Below, piece by piece: positions 33,922 to 40,139 of a stretch of DNA of 40,139 nucleotides. Every line of letters starts with the position of its first letter. Position 1 is the stretch's first letter. Location of the stretch: NCBI RefSeq assembly GCF_001905095.1, contig NZ_LWLS01000111.1, positions 1 to 40,139 of the forward strand, in the 5' to 3' direction. This stretch comes from Micromonospora sp. CB01531. Its GTDB lineage: Bacteria; Actinomycetota; Actinomycetes; Mycobacteriales; Micromonosporaceae. The notes beneath the pieces are model-generated. The model saw only the letters and a list, made by a program, of their open reading frames with translations, did not search any database and was not told the origin of the DNA. Made by a program: the position numbers and the translations under genes.

Positions 33922-36070
33922 AGGCCCGTGGCCGGTGGCGGGAGACGGCCTGCCGCGGGGGACGGCGGATCACCGCCAGCCGGTCCCCGCGGGCGCTGAT
34001 CGAGGTCCGTCCGCCGCGCCGGCGGCGCACCGTCAGGTCGACGGTGGCGCCGCCCACCTGTACGCCCTCCAGCCGCAGGTCCGGCAGCCATTCGGGCAGG
34101 TGCGGGTCCACGATGATCGCCCGCAGGGGCGCGACCGGGCGCAGCGCCAACAGCGCCTGCACCAGCGCCACGATCGCGCTGGCCGACCACGCCTGCGGAG
34201 CGCAGGAGTTCGGATACACGCCGGGGTGCGGATGGTCGGCGTCTCGGGGCAGGCCGCTGAGCGCCTCGGGCAGGCGGTGCTCCTCGAACAGCGCCGCCGC
34301 GGCGAACATCCCCTCGGCCAACCGGTGCAGGTGCTCCCAGCACCCGTACCGGGCCAGCCCGAGCCCGATGGTCCCGGCCTCCACCGGCCAGACGCTGCCC
34401 CGGTGGTAGCTGAACGGGTTGTACGCCGGATGCTCCGCCGACAACGTCCGGACCCCCCAGCCGCTGAACATGTCGGGCGCGAACAGCCGGTCGACCACCC
34501 GGGCGGCGGCCCGGGCCGGGACGATGCCGGTGGTGAGCAGGTGCCCGTCGTTGGAGTTGGTCGACCGCACCGGCCGCCGGTCCGGCCCGAGCGCCATCGC
34601 GTAGCAGCCCCGGTCCGGCAGCCAGTACGCGTCGTGGAAGCGCCGCCGTAGGGCACGGGCCCGGGCCAGCAGCGCGGTGCCCCGGGCCGGGTGGCCGGTC
34701 ACGGTGAACACCACGGCGGCGTGCCGCAGCGCGGCGTACCAGTAGCCCTGCAGTTCGCTGGTCGCGATCGGGTTGGGCACCACCTGCCCGTCCTCGTCGA
34801 CGATGGCGGTGTCCGAGTCCTTCCACCCCTGGTTCTTCAGACCGCCCCGGGAGCGGTGGTGGTACTCGAGGAAGCCGTCGCCGTCGGGATCGCCGTACCG
34901 TTCGATCCAGTTCAGGGCCTGCCGGGCGGTCGGCAGCAGGTCCCGCACCGTGTCCAGGTCGCCGGTCCAGGCCAGGTACTGCCCGAGGAAGACCAGGAAG
35001 TCCGGGGCGGTGGACCAGTCGCCGTAGTAGGCGGTGTACGGGTCCAGGCCGAGCACCGAGACCGGGCCCTTTCGGGCCTCGTGCAGCGGCTTGCCGGGTT
35101 CCTCGTCCCGCCAGTCGTCGAATCGCTGCCCGAGGTGCTGGGCGTTGAGCCGCAGGCTGTCGGCCAGCATGGTCGGCCCGGCCAGCAGCGCCTGCCAGGA
35201 GGCGGTCATCGTGTCCCGGCCGAAGATCTCCTGGTACATGGGCAGCCCGGCCATCGGCGCGGTCGGCCCGGCCGGTTCGCCGAGCGGGAGCACGGCCAGT
35301 TCCTCCACCGCGTTCCGCCAGGCCGCCGTGACGTCGAAGTTGCTGCTGGTCAGCCCGGCGAATTCGCTGACCAGCAGGCCTCGGGCCCGGGCGGCCGCGT
35401 CGGTGGCACCGGTGAAGGTGGCCGGGGGCGCGGGCAGGCGCGCACCGTCGAAGATCGGCTCCACGATCAGGTCCACCTGGGCGGCGCCGCGTGGCGGCAC
35501 CTCGACCTCGACCGTGAACGCGCCGTCGGCGAACCGGACGGGGGTGTCGGCGCGCACCGCGACGGCGACCGCACGGTCGATGTCGTCGCGCAGGTAGGTC
35601 AGGCGGAGCTCCTGCGCCGTGGCGTCCCAGTCCGTGCCGACATCGCCGGTCTGCAGCCGGCGGCCCGTCTCGGCCTCGACGCTGTCGGCGAAGTCCGCCT
35701 CGACCCGGATCGCCAGGGCCAGCCGCAGCGGCTGCTGGGCGTAGCTGACCACGGTCAGCCTGGTCCGCAGCCCCGCGCCGACGAACCGTTCGGTCAGCAG
35801 GTAGGCCGCCCGGGACGGCAGCTCTTCCCCGTCACCGAGTGCGGCGTACGAGAGCTGGGAGCTGCCCAGGACGTTCGCCGCGCTGAACGGGATCGGCTCC
35901 CGACCGTCGACCGTGACCTGCTCGACGCTGAGCACCCGGGTGTTGCGGGCGAAGAATCCCTGCGGGTCGGTTCCGGTGACGCGGCAACGCACGTCGGTGA
36001 CCAGCGTGCTCCACCCACTCGCCACGTAGAGCAGGTCGGGCCGGACGCGGAGGTTGCGCACCCTGGTCAT
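33920..36070 (-). CDS. Glycogen-debranching-type glycosidase (amylo-1,6-glucosidase-like)
   Basis: A 716-residue cytosolic enzyme. Residues about 15-215 are a GDE_N_bis beta-sandwich (FFARNTRVLSVEQVTVDG, RLTLVV-type strands). The rest is an (alpha/alpha)6 barrel of the glucoamylase/amylo-alpha-1,6-glucosidase clan, with GLPMYQEIFGRDTMTASW, LEYHHRSRGGLKNQGWKDSDTAI and YNPFSYHRGSVWPVEAG. Asp in KDSDTAI and Glu in the WPVE motif are likely catalytic acids. It lacks the GH13 domain of TreX/GlgX, so the substrate is uncertain (glycogen branches or another alpha-glucoside). The ATG at 36070 gives MTRVRNLRV, as in relatives, but has no ribosome site. No other glycogen gene is nearby. Confidence 0.85.
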   Translation of the reverse strand: MTRVRNLRVRPDLLYVASGWSTLVTDVRCRVTGTDPQGFFARNTRVLSVEQVTVDGREPIPFSAANVLGSSQLSYAALGDGEELPSRAAYLLTERFVGAGLRTRLTVVSYAQQPLRLALAIRVEADFADSVEAETGRRLQTGDVGTDWDATAQELRLTYLRDDIDRAVAVAVRADTPVRFADGAFTVEVEVPPRGAAQVDLIVEPIFDGARLPAPPATFTGATDAAARARGLLVSEFAGLTSSNFDVTAAWRNAVEELAVLPLGEPAGPTAPMAGLPMYQEIFGRDTMTASWQALLAGPTMLADSLRLNAQHLGQRFDDWRDEEPGKPLHEARKGPVSVLGLDPYTAYYGDWSTAPDFLVFLGQYLAWTGDLDTVRDLLPTARQALNWIERYGDPDGDGFLEYHHRSRGGLKNQGWKDSDTAIVDEDGQVVPNPIATSELQGYWYAALRHAAVVFTVTGHPARGTALLARARALRRRFHDAYWLPDRGCYAMALGPDRRPVRSTNSNDGHLLTTGIVPARAAARVVDRLFAPDMFSGWGVRTLSAEHPAYNPFSYHRGSVWPVEAGTIGLGLARYGCWEHLHRLAEGMFAAAALFEEHRLPEALSGLPRDADHPHPGVYPNSCAPQAWSASAIVALVQALLALRPVAPLRAIIVDPHLPEWLPDLRLEGVQVGGATVDLTVRRRRGGRTSISARGDRLAVIRRPPRQAVSRHRPRA

Positions 36071-36121
36071 CGGGCACGCCTGTACCCGGTCGGGCGGCCG
36101 GTACACGTGCCCGCCGGGGCC

Positions 36122-36883
36122 TCAGGGCTGGATCCGTGCCTGGTGGCGGACGAGCAGCTCGACGGCGAGGGCGATCGCCACCGCCTCCACGGCGAGCAGG
36201 GTGATCAGGATGAGCAGCTGGGTCGCTCCGGCCTGGAGCGGGCCCGCCCCGCCGAGCAGCACGCCGACGAACGCGCCCGGCAGGGTGACCAGCCCGACCG
36301 TGCGGGTCTGGTCCAGCGCCGGGATGATGGCCTGCCCGGCGGTCGGCCGGCAGATCTCCAGCGCGGCGTCGCGGGGGAGTAGCCCCAGGGCCAGCCCCGC
36401 CTCGTACTCGCCGTGCCGGGAGCGCAGCTCGTCGAGCGTCCGCCGGCCGGCCAGGCTCGCCGCGGTCATCGCCCCGCCGATCAGGATGCCGGCCGTCGGC
36501 AGCACCACCAGCGGCGTCGCGGGCAGGGCCCGGCTGGCCAGGAGAACGGCGAGACTCGGCACCACCCCGACCGCGATGGCCAGCGGCGCGACCCGGCGCG
36601 GGACGGCCGGCCCGATCCGCCGTCCCGCGGTGACGCTGGCGACCACGTACATGAGCAGGATGAACGCGGCGGTGCTCCACCACGCCCGCAGCACCGCGAC
36701 GATGATCAGCGAGACGGCGCCGAGCTGGATGGTGGCCCGGCCCGCCGCGCCCAGCACGGCCCGCGCCCGGCCCAGCCCGGACAGCCGCAGCACCACGGCG
36801 CCGGCCAGGGTGAGCCCGGTGAGGGCGACCACCAGGGTCGGCCCGATCGGTACCGTGCCGCCACCTGTCGCCGCGCCGCTCAT
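36122..36883 (-). CDS. FetB/UPF0014-family ABC transporter permease, orphan
   Basis: A 253-residue membrane protein with about seven helices of the UPF0014 (YbbM/FetB) family, thought to export iron with the ATPase FetA. Family marks are GRATIQLGAVSLIIVAVL, the ASVTAGRRI turn, PTAGILIGGAMTAASLAGRR, LGLLPRDAALEICRP and TVGLVTLPGAFVGVLLGGAGPLQAGATQ. No ATPase gene lies next to it, which is unusual. A TACGAT box at 36931-36936 is a possible -10, and its -35 would fall inside the 30-bp palindrome upstream. Confidence 0.85.
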   Translation of the reverse strand: MSGAATGGGTVPIGPTLVVALTGLTLAGAVVLRLSGLGRARAVLGAAGRATIQLGAVSLIIVAVLRAWWSTAAFILLMYVVASVTAGRRIGPAVPRRVAPLAIAVGVVPSLAVLLASRALPATPLVVLPTAGILIGGAMTAASLAGRRTLDELRSRHGEYEAGLALGLLPRDAALEICRPTAGQAIIPALDQTRTVGLVTLPGAFVGVLLGGAGPLQAGATQLLILITLLAVEAVAIALAVELLVRHQARIQP

Positions 36884-36943
36884 CGTCCCGCCCGGTCGCG
36901 GGGGATGTCGTCGACGCCGGCCACCTGATGATCGTATTCGAGC

Positions 36944-36973
36944 CGTCCGGCCGGTCGCGCGACCGGCCGGACG
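36944..36973. terminator. 30-bp perfect palindrome, terminator and/or operator
   Basis: A perfect palindrome with 15-bp arms and no spacer (CGTCCGGCCGGTCGC and its complement), between the VOC gene end at 37039 and the permease gene start at 36883. It can fold as a very strong hairpin terminator for the VOC gene. It also covers the -35 position of the permease promoter. Confidence 0.55.
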
Positions 36974-37038
36974 TGCCGGACCTCAGCGCTCGGGGTCCCG
37001 TCGGCGGGCCGGCCCGCGCGTCGTGGCCGTTGCCCGGG

Positions 37039-37452
37039 TCAGGCCTGGGGCTGGGCGATGTTGACCATCCAGCCGATGCCGAACCGGTCCACGCACATGC
37101 CGAACTCGTCGCCCCACATCTGCTTCTCCAGCGGCACCGAGATCGTGCCACCCTCGGCGAGCTGCTTCCAGTAGCCGCGCAGCTCGTCGGTGTCGTCGCC
37201 GCTCAGGCTGATCGAGATGTTGTTGCCGGGGCTGTATTCCATCTCCGGCGGGGTGTCGGAGGCCATCAGGGTGAACCCCCGGTCGGTCTCCAGCATGGCG
37301 TGCATGACCTGGTTGGCTACCGCCGGATCCGGGTTGCCGGCCTCGCCGAAGGTGCTCAGCGTCAGGTTGCCGCCGAACACGTTCTGGTAGAACTCCATGG
37401 CCTGCCGCGCGTTGTCGCGGAAGCTGAGATACGGGTTGAGCCGAGACGCCAT
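37039..37452 (-). CDS. VOC family protein, PhnB-like
   Basis: A 137-residue PhnB/DUF3597-like VOC protein: LNPYLSFRDNARQAMEFYQNVFGG, STFGEAGNPDP, VMHAMLETDRGFTLMASDTPP, GYWKQLAEGGTISVPLEKQMWGDEFGMCVDRFGIGW broken by loops. The family is named for distant similarity to antibiotic-resistance and bleomycin-binding proteins, and the role of PhnB-like members is not known. GGAGGG 9 nt upstream supports the start. Confidence 0.9.
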   Translation of the reverse strand: MASRLNPYLSFRDNARQAMEFYQNVFGGNLTLSTFGEAGNPDPAVANQVMHAMLETDRGFTLMASDTPPEMEYSPGNNISISLSGDDTDELRGYWKQLAEGGTISVPLEKQMWGDEFGMCVDRFGIGWMVNIAQPQA

Positions 37453-37548
37453 TGTGCGACCCTCCTTCGTCCTTGACGAGGGTCATCGTCGCAGCCGGGT
37501 AAGGCAGGGACAACGACGTGTGCTGGGCGAGTCGTACCGAAACGGACA

Positions 37549-37580
37549 CGGTGGGGGTGGCGCCGTTGCCACCCCCACCG
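37549..37580 (-). terminator. Strong hairpin terminator after amidase
   Basis: CGGTGGGGGTGGC and GCCACCCCCACCG, a perfect 13-bp stem with a 6-nt loop, 18 bp past the amidase stop at 37598. Confidence 0.7.
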
Positions 37581-37597
37581 CTCTCCCCGCCGGTACG

Positions 37598-38731
37598 TCA
37601 GTCCTGCTGGAAGGACTGCCGCACCACACCCCCCACCAGCGCACACCAGGTGGTGGTGCTGACCTTGCCGTTCGGGTCCAGACCGTGCAGGTGCTGCAGG
37701 TCCTTCAGGGCCTTCTTGGTCACGTAGTCGTACTCGCCGGTGATCGCCACGTCGGCGTAGCCCTTGGAGTTGAGCATGAACTGCACCGCGGTGACCGGGA
37801 TGCCGGTCGCGTCCTTGTCCAGCTCGGGCGCCAGGGTCTCCCAGGTCGGCGCGGTGAGGGTGGCGTCGATGTCGACCGGGATGCCGTTGCGGGCCTGCCA
37901 GTCCTGCACGGCGGCGACGGTGGCGGCGTCGAAGACGCCGTTGACCGGGACGGTGTAGCCGCGGAAGGTGAGCAGGTACTGGGCGACGCGGACCACCGGG
38001 CCGCCGACGAACCGCCAGATGTCCGGCCACCGGCGGGCCGGCACGTCGGCCAGGTCGGTGCCGAGCTCGGCGAAGACCCGGCGACGCAGGGTGGGGAATT
38101 CCCGGTAGAACATCGCGCCGGGGCACAGCGTGGCCCGGAAGTCCCAGTGGCCGAAGATGTCGTGCGCGTGCAGGCCGTACTGCTGGCAGATGGTGGTGCA
38201 GAGCTTGACCAGCGAGTCGAGCAGTTCCCGCGGCGGCGTGTCGGTGACGTACGTGCCCTCGTTCTCGATGCCGATGGACCGGCCGTTCTCGCCCGGGCAG
38301 TGCGCCGAGATCATCTGCCGGTCGCCGGCCTGGAGCCGCTCCAGGCTGCCGTGCCGGCCCTCCAGGACGTGCCCGCCCCGGCTGACCGTGAAGTGCTGCC
38401 CGGTGTCCGACCACCCGTTGCCGTCCATGTGCAGGTCCTGGCAGTCGCGGGCCAGCTGCTTGGCGTGCTCCTCGGAGTAGTCCGTGCTGTTCGGGAACGC
38501 CATGTGGTGCACGATGATCTTGTTGGTGGCGATGGCGCTGATCGACAGCGGGTCCGCCGGTGGGCGCGCGCCCCACTCGTCGCAGCTGATGATCCAGTCG
38601 AGGTTCGCGCCGGGCGCGGCCTGCGCGGCGGCCGGGAACGCGAGTTCGCTCCCGACGACCGCGACCGCGGCAGCGCCGAATCCGGCCCGCAGCAGGGTGC
38701 GGCGGTCCAGCTCAGGGTGGTTGAAGTGCAT
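37598..38731 (-). CDS. Tat-exported N-acetylmuramoyl-L-alanine amidase with two PG-binding repeats
   Basis: A 377-residue cell-wall hydrolase. A twin-arginine signal (LDRRTLLRAGFGAAAVAVVG, residues 8-27) is followed by a PGRP/Amidase_2 domain at about 48-225, with H75-H76 (IIVHHMAF), IGIENEGTY and GHWDFRATLCPG as zinc and catalytic region. Two peptidoglycan-binding-like repeats follow, at about 240-305 and 312-375 (each with a G-V/E-F/Y-D turn and an aromatic TW ending). It should cleave the MurNAc-L-Ala bond outside the membrane. GGAGGAG precedes the ATG. A TATCCT box on this strand at 38801-38806 is a possible -10. Confidence 0.92.
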   Translation of the reverse strand: MHFNHPELDRRTLLRAGFGAAAVAVVGSELAFPAAAQAAPGANLDWIISCDEWGARPPADPLSISAIATNKIIVHHMAFPNSTDYSEEHAKQLARDCQDLHMDGNGWSDTGQHFTVSRGGHVLEGRHGSLERLQAGDRQMISAHCPGENGRSIGIENEGTYVTDTPPRELLDSLVKLCTTICQQYGLHAHDIFGHWDFRATLCPGAMFYREFPTLRRRVFAELGTDLADVPARRWPDIWRFVGGPVVRVAQYLLTFRGYTVPVNGVFDAATVAAVQDWQARNGIPVDIDATLTAPTWETLAPELDKDATGIPVTAVQFMLNSKGYADVAITGEYDYVTKKALKDLQHLHGLDPNGKVSTTTWCALVGGVVRQSFQQD

Positions 38732-39080
38732 GTCGTCTCCTCCGCGGCCGGGCAAGGACCAGGGCATGAAAAGGAACTTCAAGAGCCGCGCGTCGGACGG
38801 AGGATATTGCCAAGAACCGGCGTCGCGCTAGAGGTTGACGGCGACAAGAATCGATCCGCGCCCCAGGTGGAGGGTCGAATGTGGCCCAGTGTGGTCAACT
38901 CGGGCGGGCGTGGCTGCCCGGGTTGGCTGTGGCGTCCGGGTCTGCGTGTTGCTGTGCGAGGATTGCTACCCGGCGATACTGGAGGAGAGCCCAGCGGCCT
39001 GTCGCCGTCGCGGCGTGTTGGTGGCAGTGCGGATTCAGCACTGGCGGTTGGTCGAGGTCGGCTCTCGCGCTGCGAAACGG
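38732..39080. other. 349-bp spacer, no gene seen
   Basis: Between the amidase start and the end of the truncated CU044_5270-type gene. The first 80 bp should hold the amidase promoter (TATCCT at 38801-38806). The rest looks less GC-rich than the neighbours, has no frame with recognisable protein signal on either strand, and may be degenerate DNA from the same insertion-prone area. Confidence 0.5.
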
Positions 39081-39590
39081 CTATGGGCGTTGGCCTGCCC
39101 GGTCGACCACGGCCCGGGTGATGACGGCGGTGGTGGCGGTGAGCATTCCTGCCTTGCCGTCGCTGGTGTCCTCGACCAGGTAGCTGCGCTCGCCGAGGTA
39201 TTCGTAGGTGGTCTTGTCGAAGATCCACTCTGTGCGCTCGCCGAACTCAACGTGTGCAACGGCGACACCGTGGCGTCCGGCGGCGTCGACCGAGTCAGGC
39301 ACGAGCACTACGCCTGGGATCTTGGCCGCCGCCCGGTAGAGGGTCGCACAGATCTTCGGTGGCATGAGCGACTCACGCAGAAGGTCACCGATGGTGGTGA
39401 AGGCTTGGTCGTCCGGGCTGTTGCCCTGCCCTCGGGTGTCGGCGTAGATCTTGTTGAGCAGCAGGTCTGGGTCGCTCGGCAGGTCGACGAGTTCCTCGTT
39501 AGAGGTGGTGATGCCGAGATCCGACGGCCGCCCAGCGTCCCTGATCAGCTTAGCGATCCTGAGTCGGATTGAGTTTCCGGGATCGTTTCC
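39081..39590 (-). pseudogene. 5'-truncated CU044_5270-type gene
   Basis: The C-terminal about 165 codons of a CU044_5270-type actinobacterial protein. Marks are VDLPSDPDLLLNKIYADTRGQG, AFTTIGDLLRESLMPP, YRAAAKIPGVVLV, VDAAGRHGVAVAHVE, RTEWIFDKTTYEYLGERSYLV and the ending RAVVDRAGQRP. The N-terminal half (helix, membrane anchor and first sensor part) is missing. The frame upstream runs into DNA that codes TnpB in another frame, so no start exists. Intact members are anchored proteins that usually follow an ECF sigma-factor gene. The IS at the right edge probably split this gene. The exact junction, near 39560-39600, cannot be fixed. Confidence 0.7.
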
Positions 39591-40138
39591 CACCGTGGTG
39601 GAGATGCATGGACGTGGAAATGGAATCCCGCGCCCAGTGCGGCTCCGCGTGGCCGGTGGCCGGCGGTGGTGATCGTGTTCACGCTCTGGTGCCGGTGGGC
39701 TGCGCGGGGCAGCCTCCGATCCGTTGGTGCGTGTCCCTCCGGACGCTTGCCCGCCCGGCCGTGAGGCCGGGTGGGGGAGGGTGCCCTGCGTCGCCTGGGC
39801 GCGGGGCGTGGGGTGCGGGGCCGGGTGGGGCCGGACTTCGACCGGTCCCTCCGGCTGCCTGTAGTGGTGGGGGTGATGACGGCTGCGGCTTCGAGCTCGT
39901 CGACGACCGTGCGGATCACCATGGCGCCGCTGGTCTTGTCGGTGACGGTTTTGGTCTGGTGGGTGAGGCCGCGGGCGGCGATACGCCGCCAGGCGCCGTG
40001 GTCGCGGTCGCCCTGCCACCGGCAGGACTGGTTGGGGCAGATGGCCCACTTCCAGCCCGCCACCGTCGGCTTGTCGGGGGCCTTGCGATGTTGCAGCACC
40101 GTGAGGCATTGCGGGCAGTAGAAAGACCTCGAAGCGTT
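39545..40138 (-). CDS. tnpB: TnpB-type RNA-guided endonuclease, C-terminal part, cut by window edge
   Basis: The visible 197 codons begin with SRSFYCPQCLTVLQHRK and continue KPTVAGWKWAICPNQSC, then QGDRDHGAWRRIAARGL. This is the zinc ribbon (CPQC and CPNQSC, the second pair widened by two residues) followed by the last RuvC segment, with the Asp of GDRDHGAW as the third catalytic acid, as in TnpB proteins of IS605/IS607-type elements. After TVVDELEAAAVITP the protein becomes a long Arg/Pro-rich tail, as if coding over a structured RNA. The stop at 39545 may lie in host DNA beyond the IS end. The N-terminal and first RuvC parts are outside the window. Confidence 0.75.
   Translation of the reverse strand, partial: NASRSFYCPQCLTVLQHRKAPDKPTVAGWKWAICPNQSCRWQGDRDHGAWRRIAARGLTHQTKTVTDKTSGAMVIRTVVDELEAAAVITPTTTGSRRDRSKSGPTRPRTPRPAPRRRRAPSPTRPHGRAGKRPEGHAPTDRRLPRAAHRHQSVNTITTAGHRPRGAALGAGFHFHVHASPPRWETIPETQSDSGSLS
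39560..39775 (-). ncRNA. Candidate reRNA/omega RNA of TnpB
   Basis: In TnpB elements the guide RNA overlaps the 3' end of tnpB and runs through the element end into the flank. Here the tnpB tail is low-complexity in protein terms but structured as RNA: CCCGGCC and GGCCGGG (39754-39771) make a tetraloop hairpin, and CCACC/GGTGG near 39591-39602 makes another. The guide would be the host sequence past the right end. This is position-based inference. Confidence 0.3.
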
Positions 40139-40139
40139 T
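39600..40139 (-). mobile_element. Right part of an IS605/IS607-like element
   Basis: It contains the 3' part of tnpB and its non-globular tail region. One boundary appears to lie near 39600, where the reading frame of the interrupted CU044_5270-type gene begins to make sense. The other lies outside the window. No terminal inverted repeats or target duplication are seen, as expected for this class. Confidence 0.5.

Noticed and set aside
39771..40121. Plus-strand frame opposite tnpB
   Set aside because: Antisense of the TnpB zinc-ribbon region; no recognisable protein features of its own.

Overview
The window is very GC-rich, with GTG starts, GTGA/ATGA gene overlaps, GC-only hairpin terminators, an actinobacterial-type LexA box and many families typical of Actinobacteria (FBP, DUF2267, LLM/F420-type oxidoreductase, bacterial PARG, CU044_5270-type protein). 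I read it as chromosomal DNA of a filamentous actinomycete, most likely a member of Micromonosporaceae. The genus is inference.

Left third (1-16.7 kb): mostly single housekeeping or accessory genes in short units. A clipped membrane-protein start lies at the left edge. It is followed by an FBP zinc protein, a DUF72 protein, a small lipocalin-like protein behind a perfect palindrome, an L,D-transpeptidase lipoprotein, and the muropeptide-salvage pair murQ-anmK, which sits directly behind the tail of a lost peptide-transporter permease. Then come a zinc-ribbon protein, a DUF427 protein, a Bcr/CflA exporter, a lipid kinase, a DUF2809/DUF2267/acidic-protein unit, a second L,D-transpeptidase, a SRPBCC protein, a dienelactone hydrolase, a FUSC-type membrane protein and an RraA-like protein.

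Centre (16.9-28.5 kb): a secreted Xaa-Pro dipeptidyl-peptidase, then a coherent catabolic locus around a PucR regulator. On the minus strand an NCS1 nucleobase transporter, a nitrilase-type beta-ureidopropionase, a dihydropyrimidinase and a TIGR03842-like LLM oxidoreductase form one tight operon. On the plus strand, divergent from pucR, a class III aminotransferase overlaps a CoA-acylating (methyl)malonate-semialdehyde dehydrogenase. Together they give uptake of a pyrimidine, opening of the dihydropyrimidine ring, release of beta-alanine, transamination to malonate semialdehyde and conversion to acetyl-CoA. No dihydropyrimidine dehydrogenase is present, and the LLM enzyme sits where the missing redox step would be encoded.

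Right third (28.5-40.1 kb): a bacterial-type PARG, a VOC protein, DNA polymerase IV with a LexA box over its start, a secreted endonuclease/phosphatase-fold protein, a zinc-free quinone oxidoreductase, a DUF2231 membrane protein, a glycogen-debranching-type enzyme, an orphan FetB-like permease, a PhnB-like VOC protein and a Tat-exported amidase with two peptidoglycan-binding repeats. The right edge holds the 3' part of a TnpB-type IS gene next to a 5'-truncated CU044_5270-type gene that it appears to have interrupted.

Two themes recur. One is peptidoglycan remodelling and recycling (two Ldts, AnmK, MurQ, an amidase). The other is a run of leaderless genes, in which a TANNNT box lies 6-8 nt before the start codon with no Shine-Dalgarno sequence.
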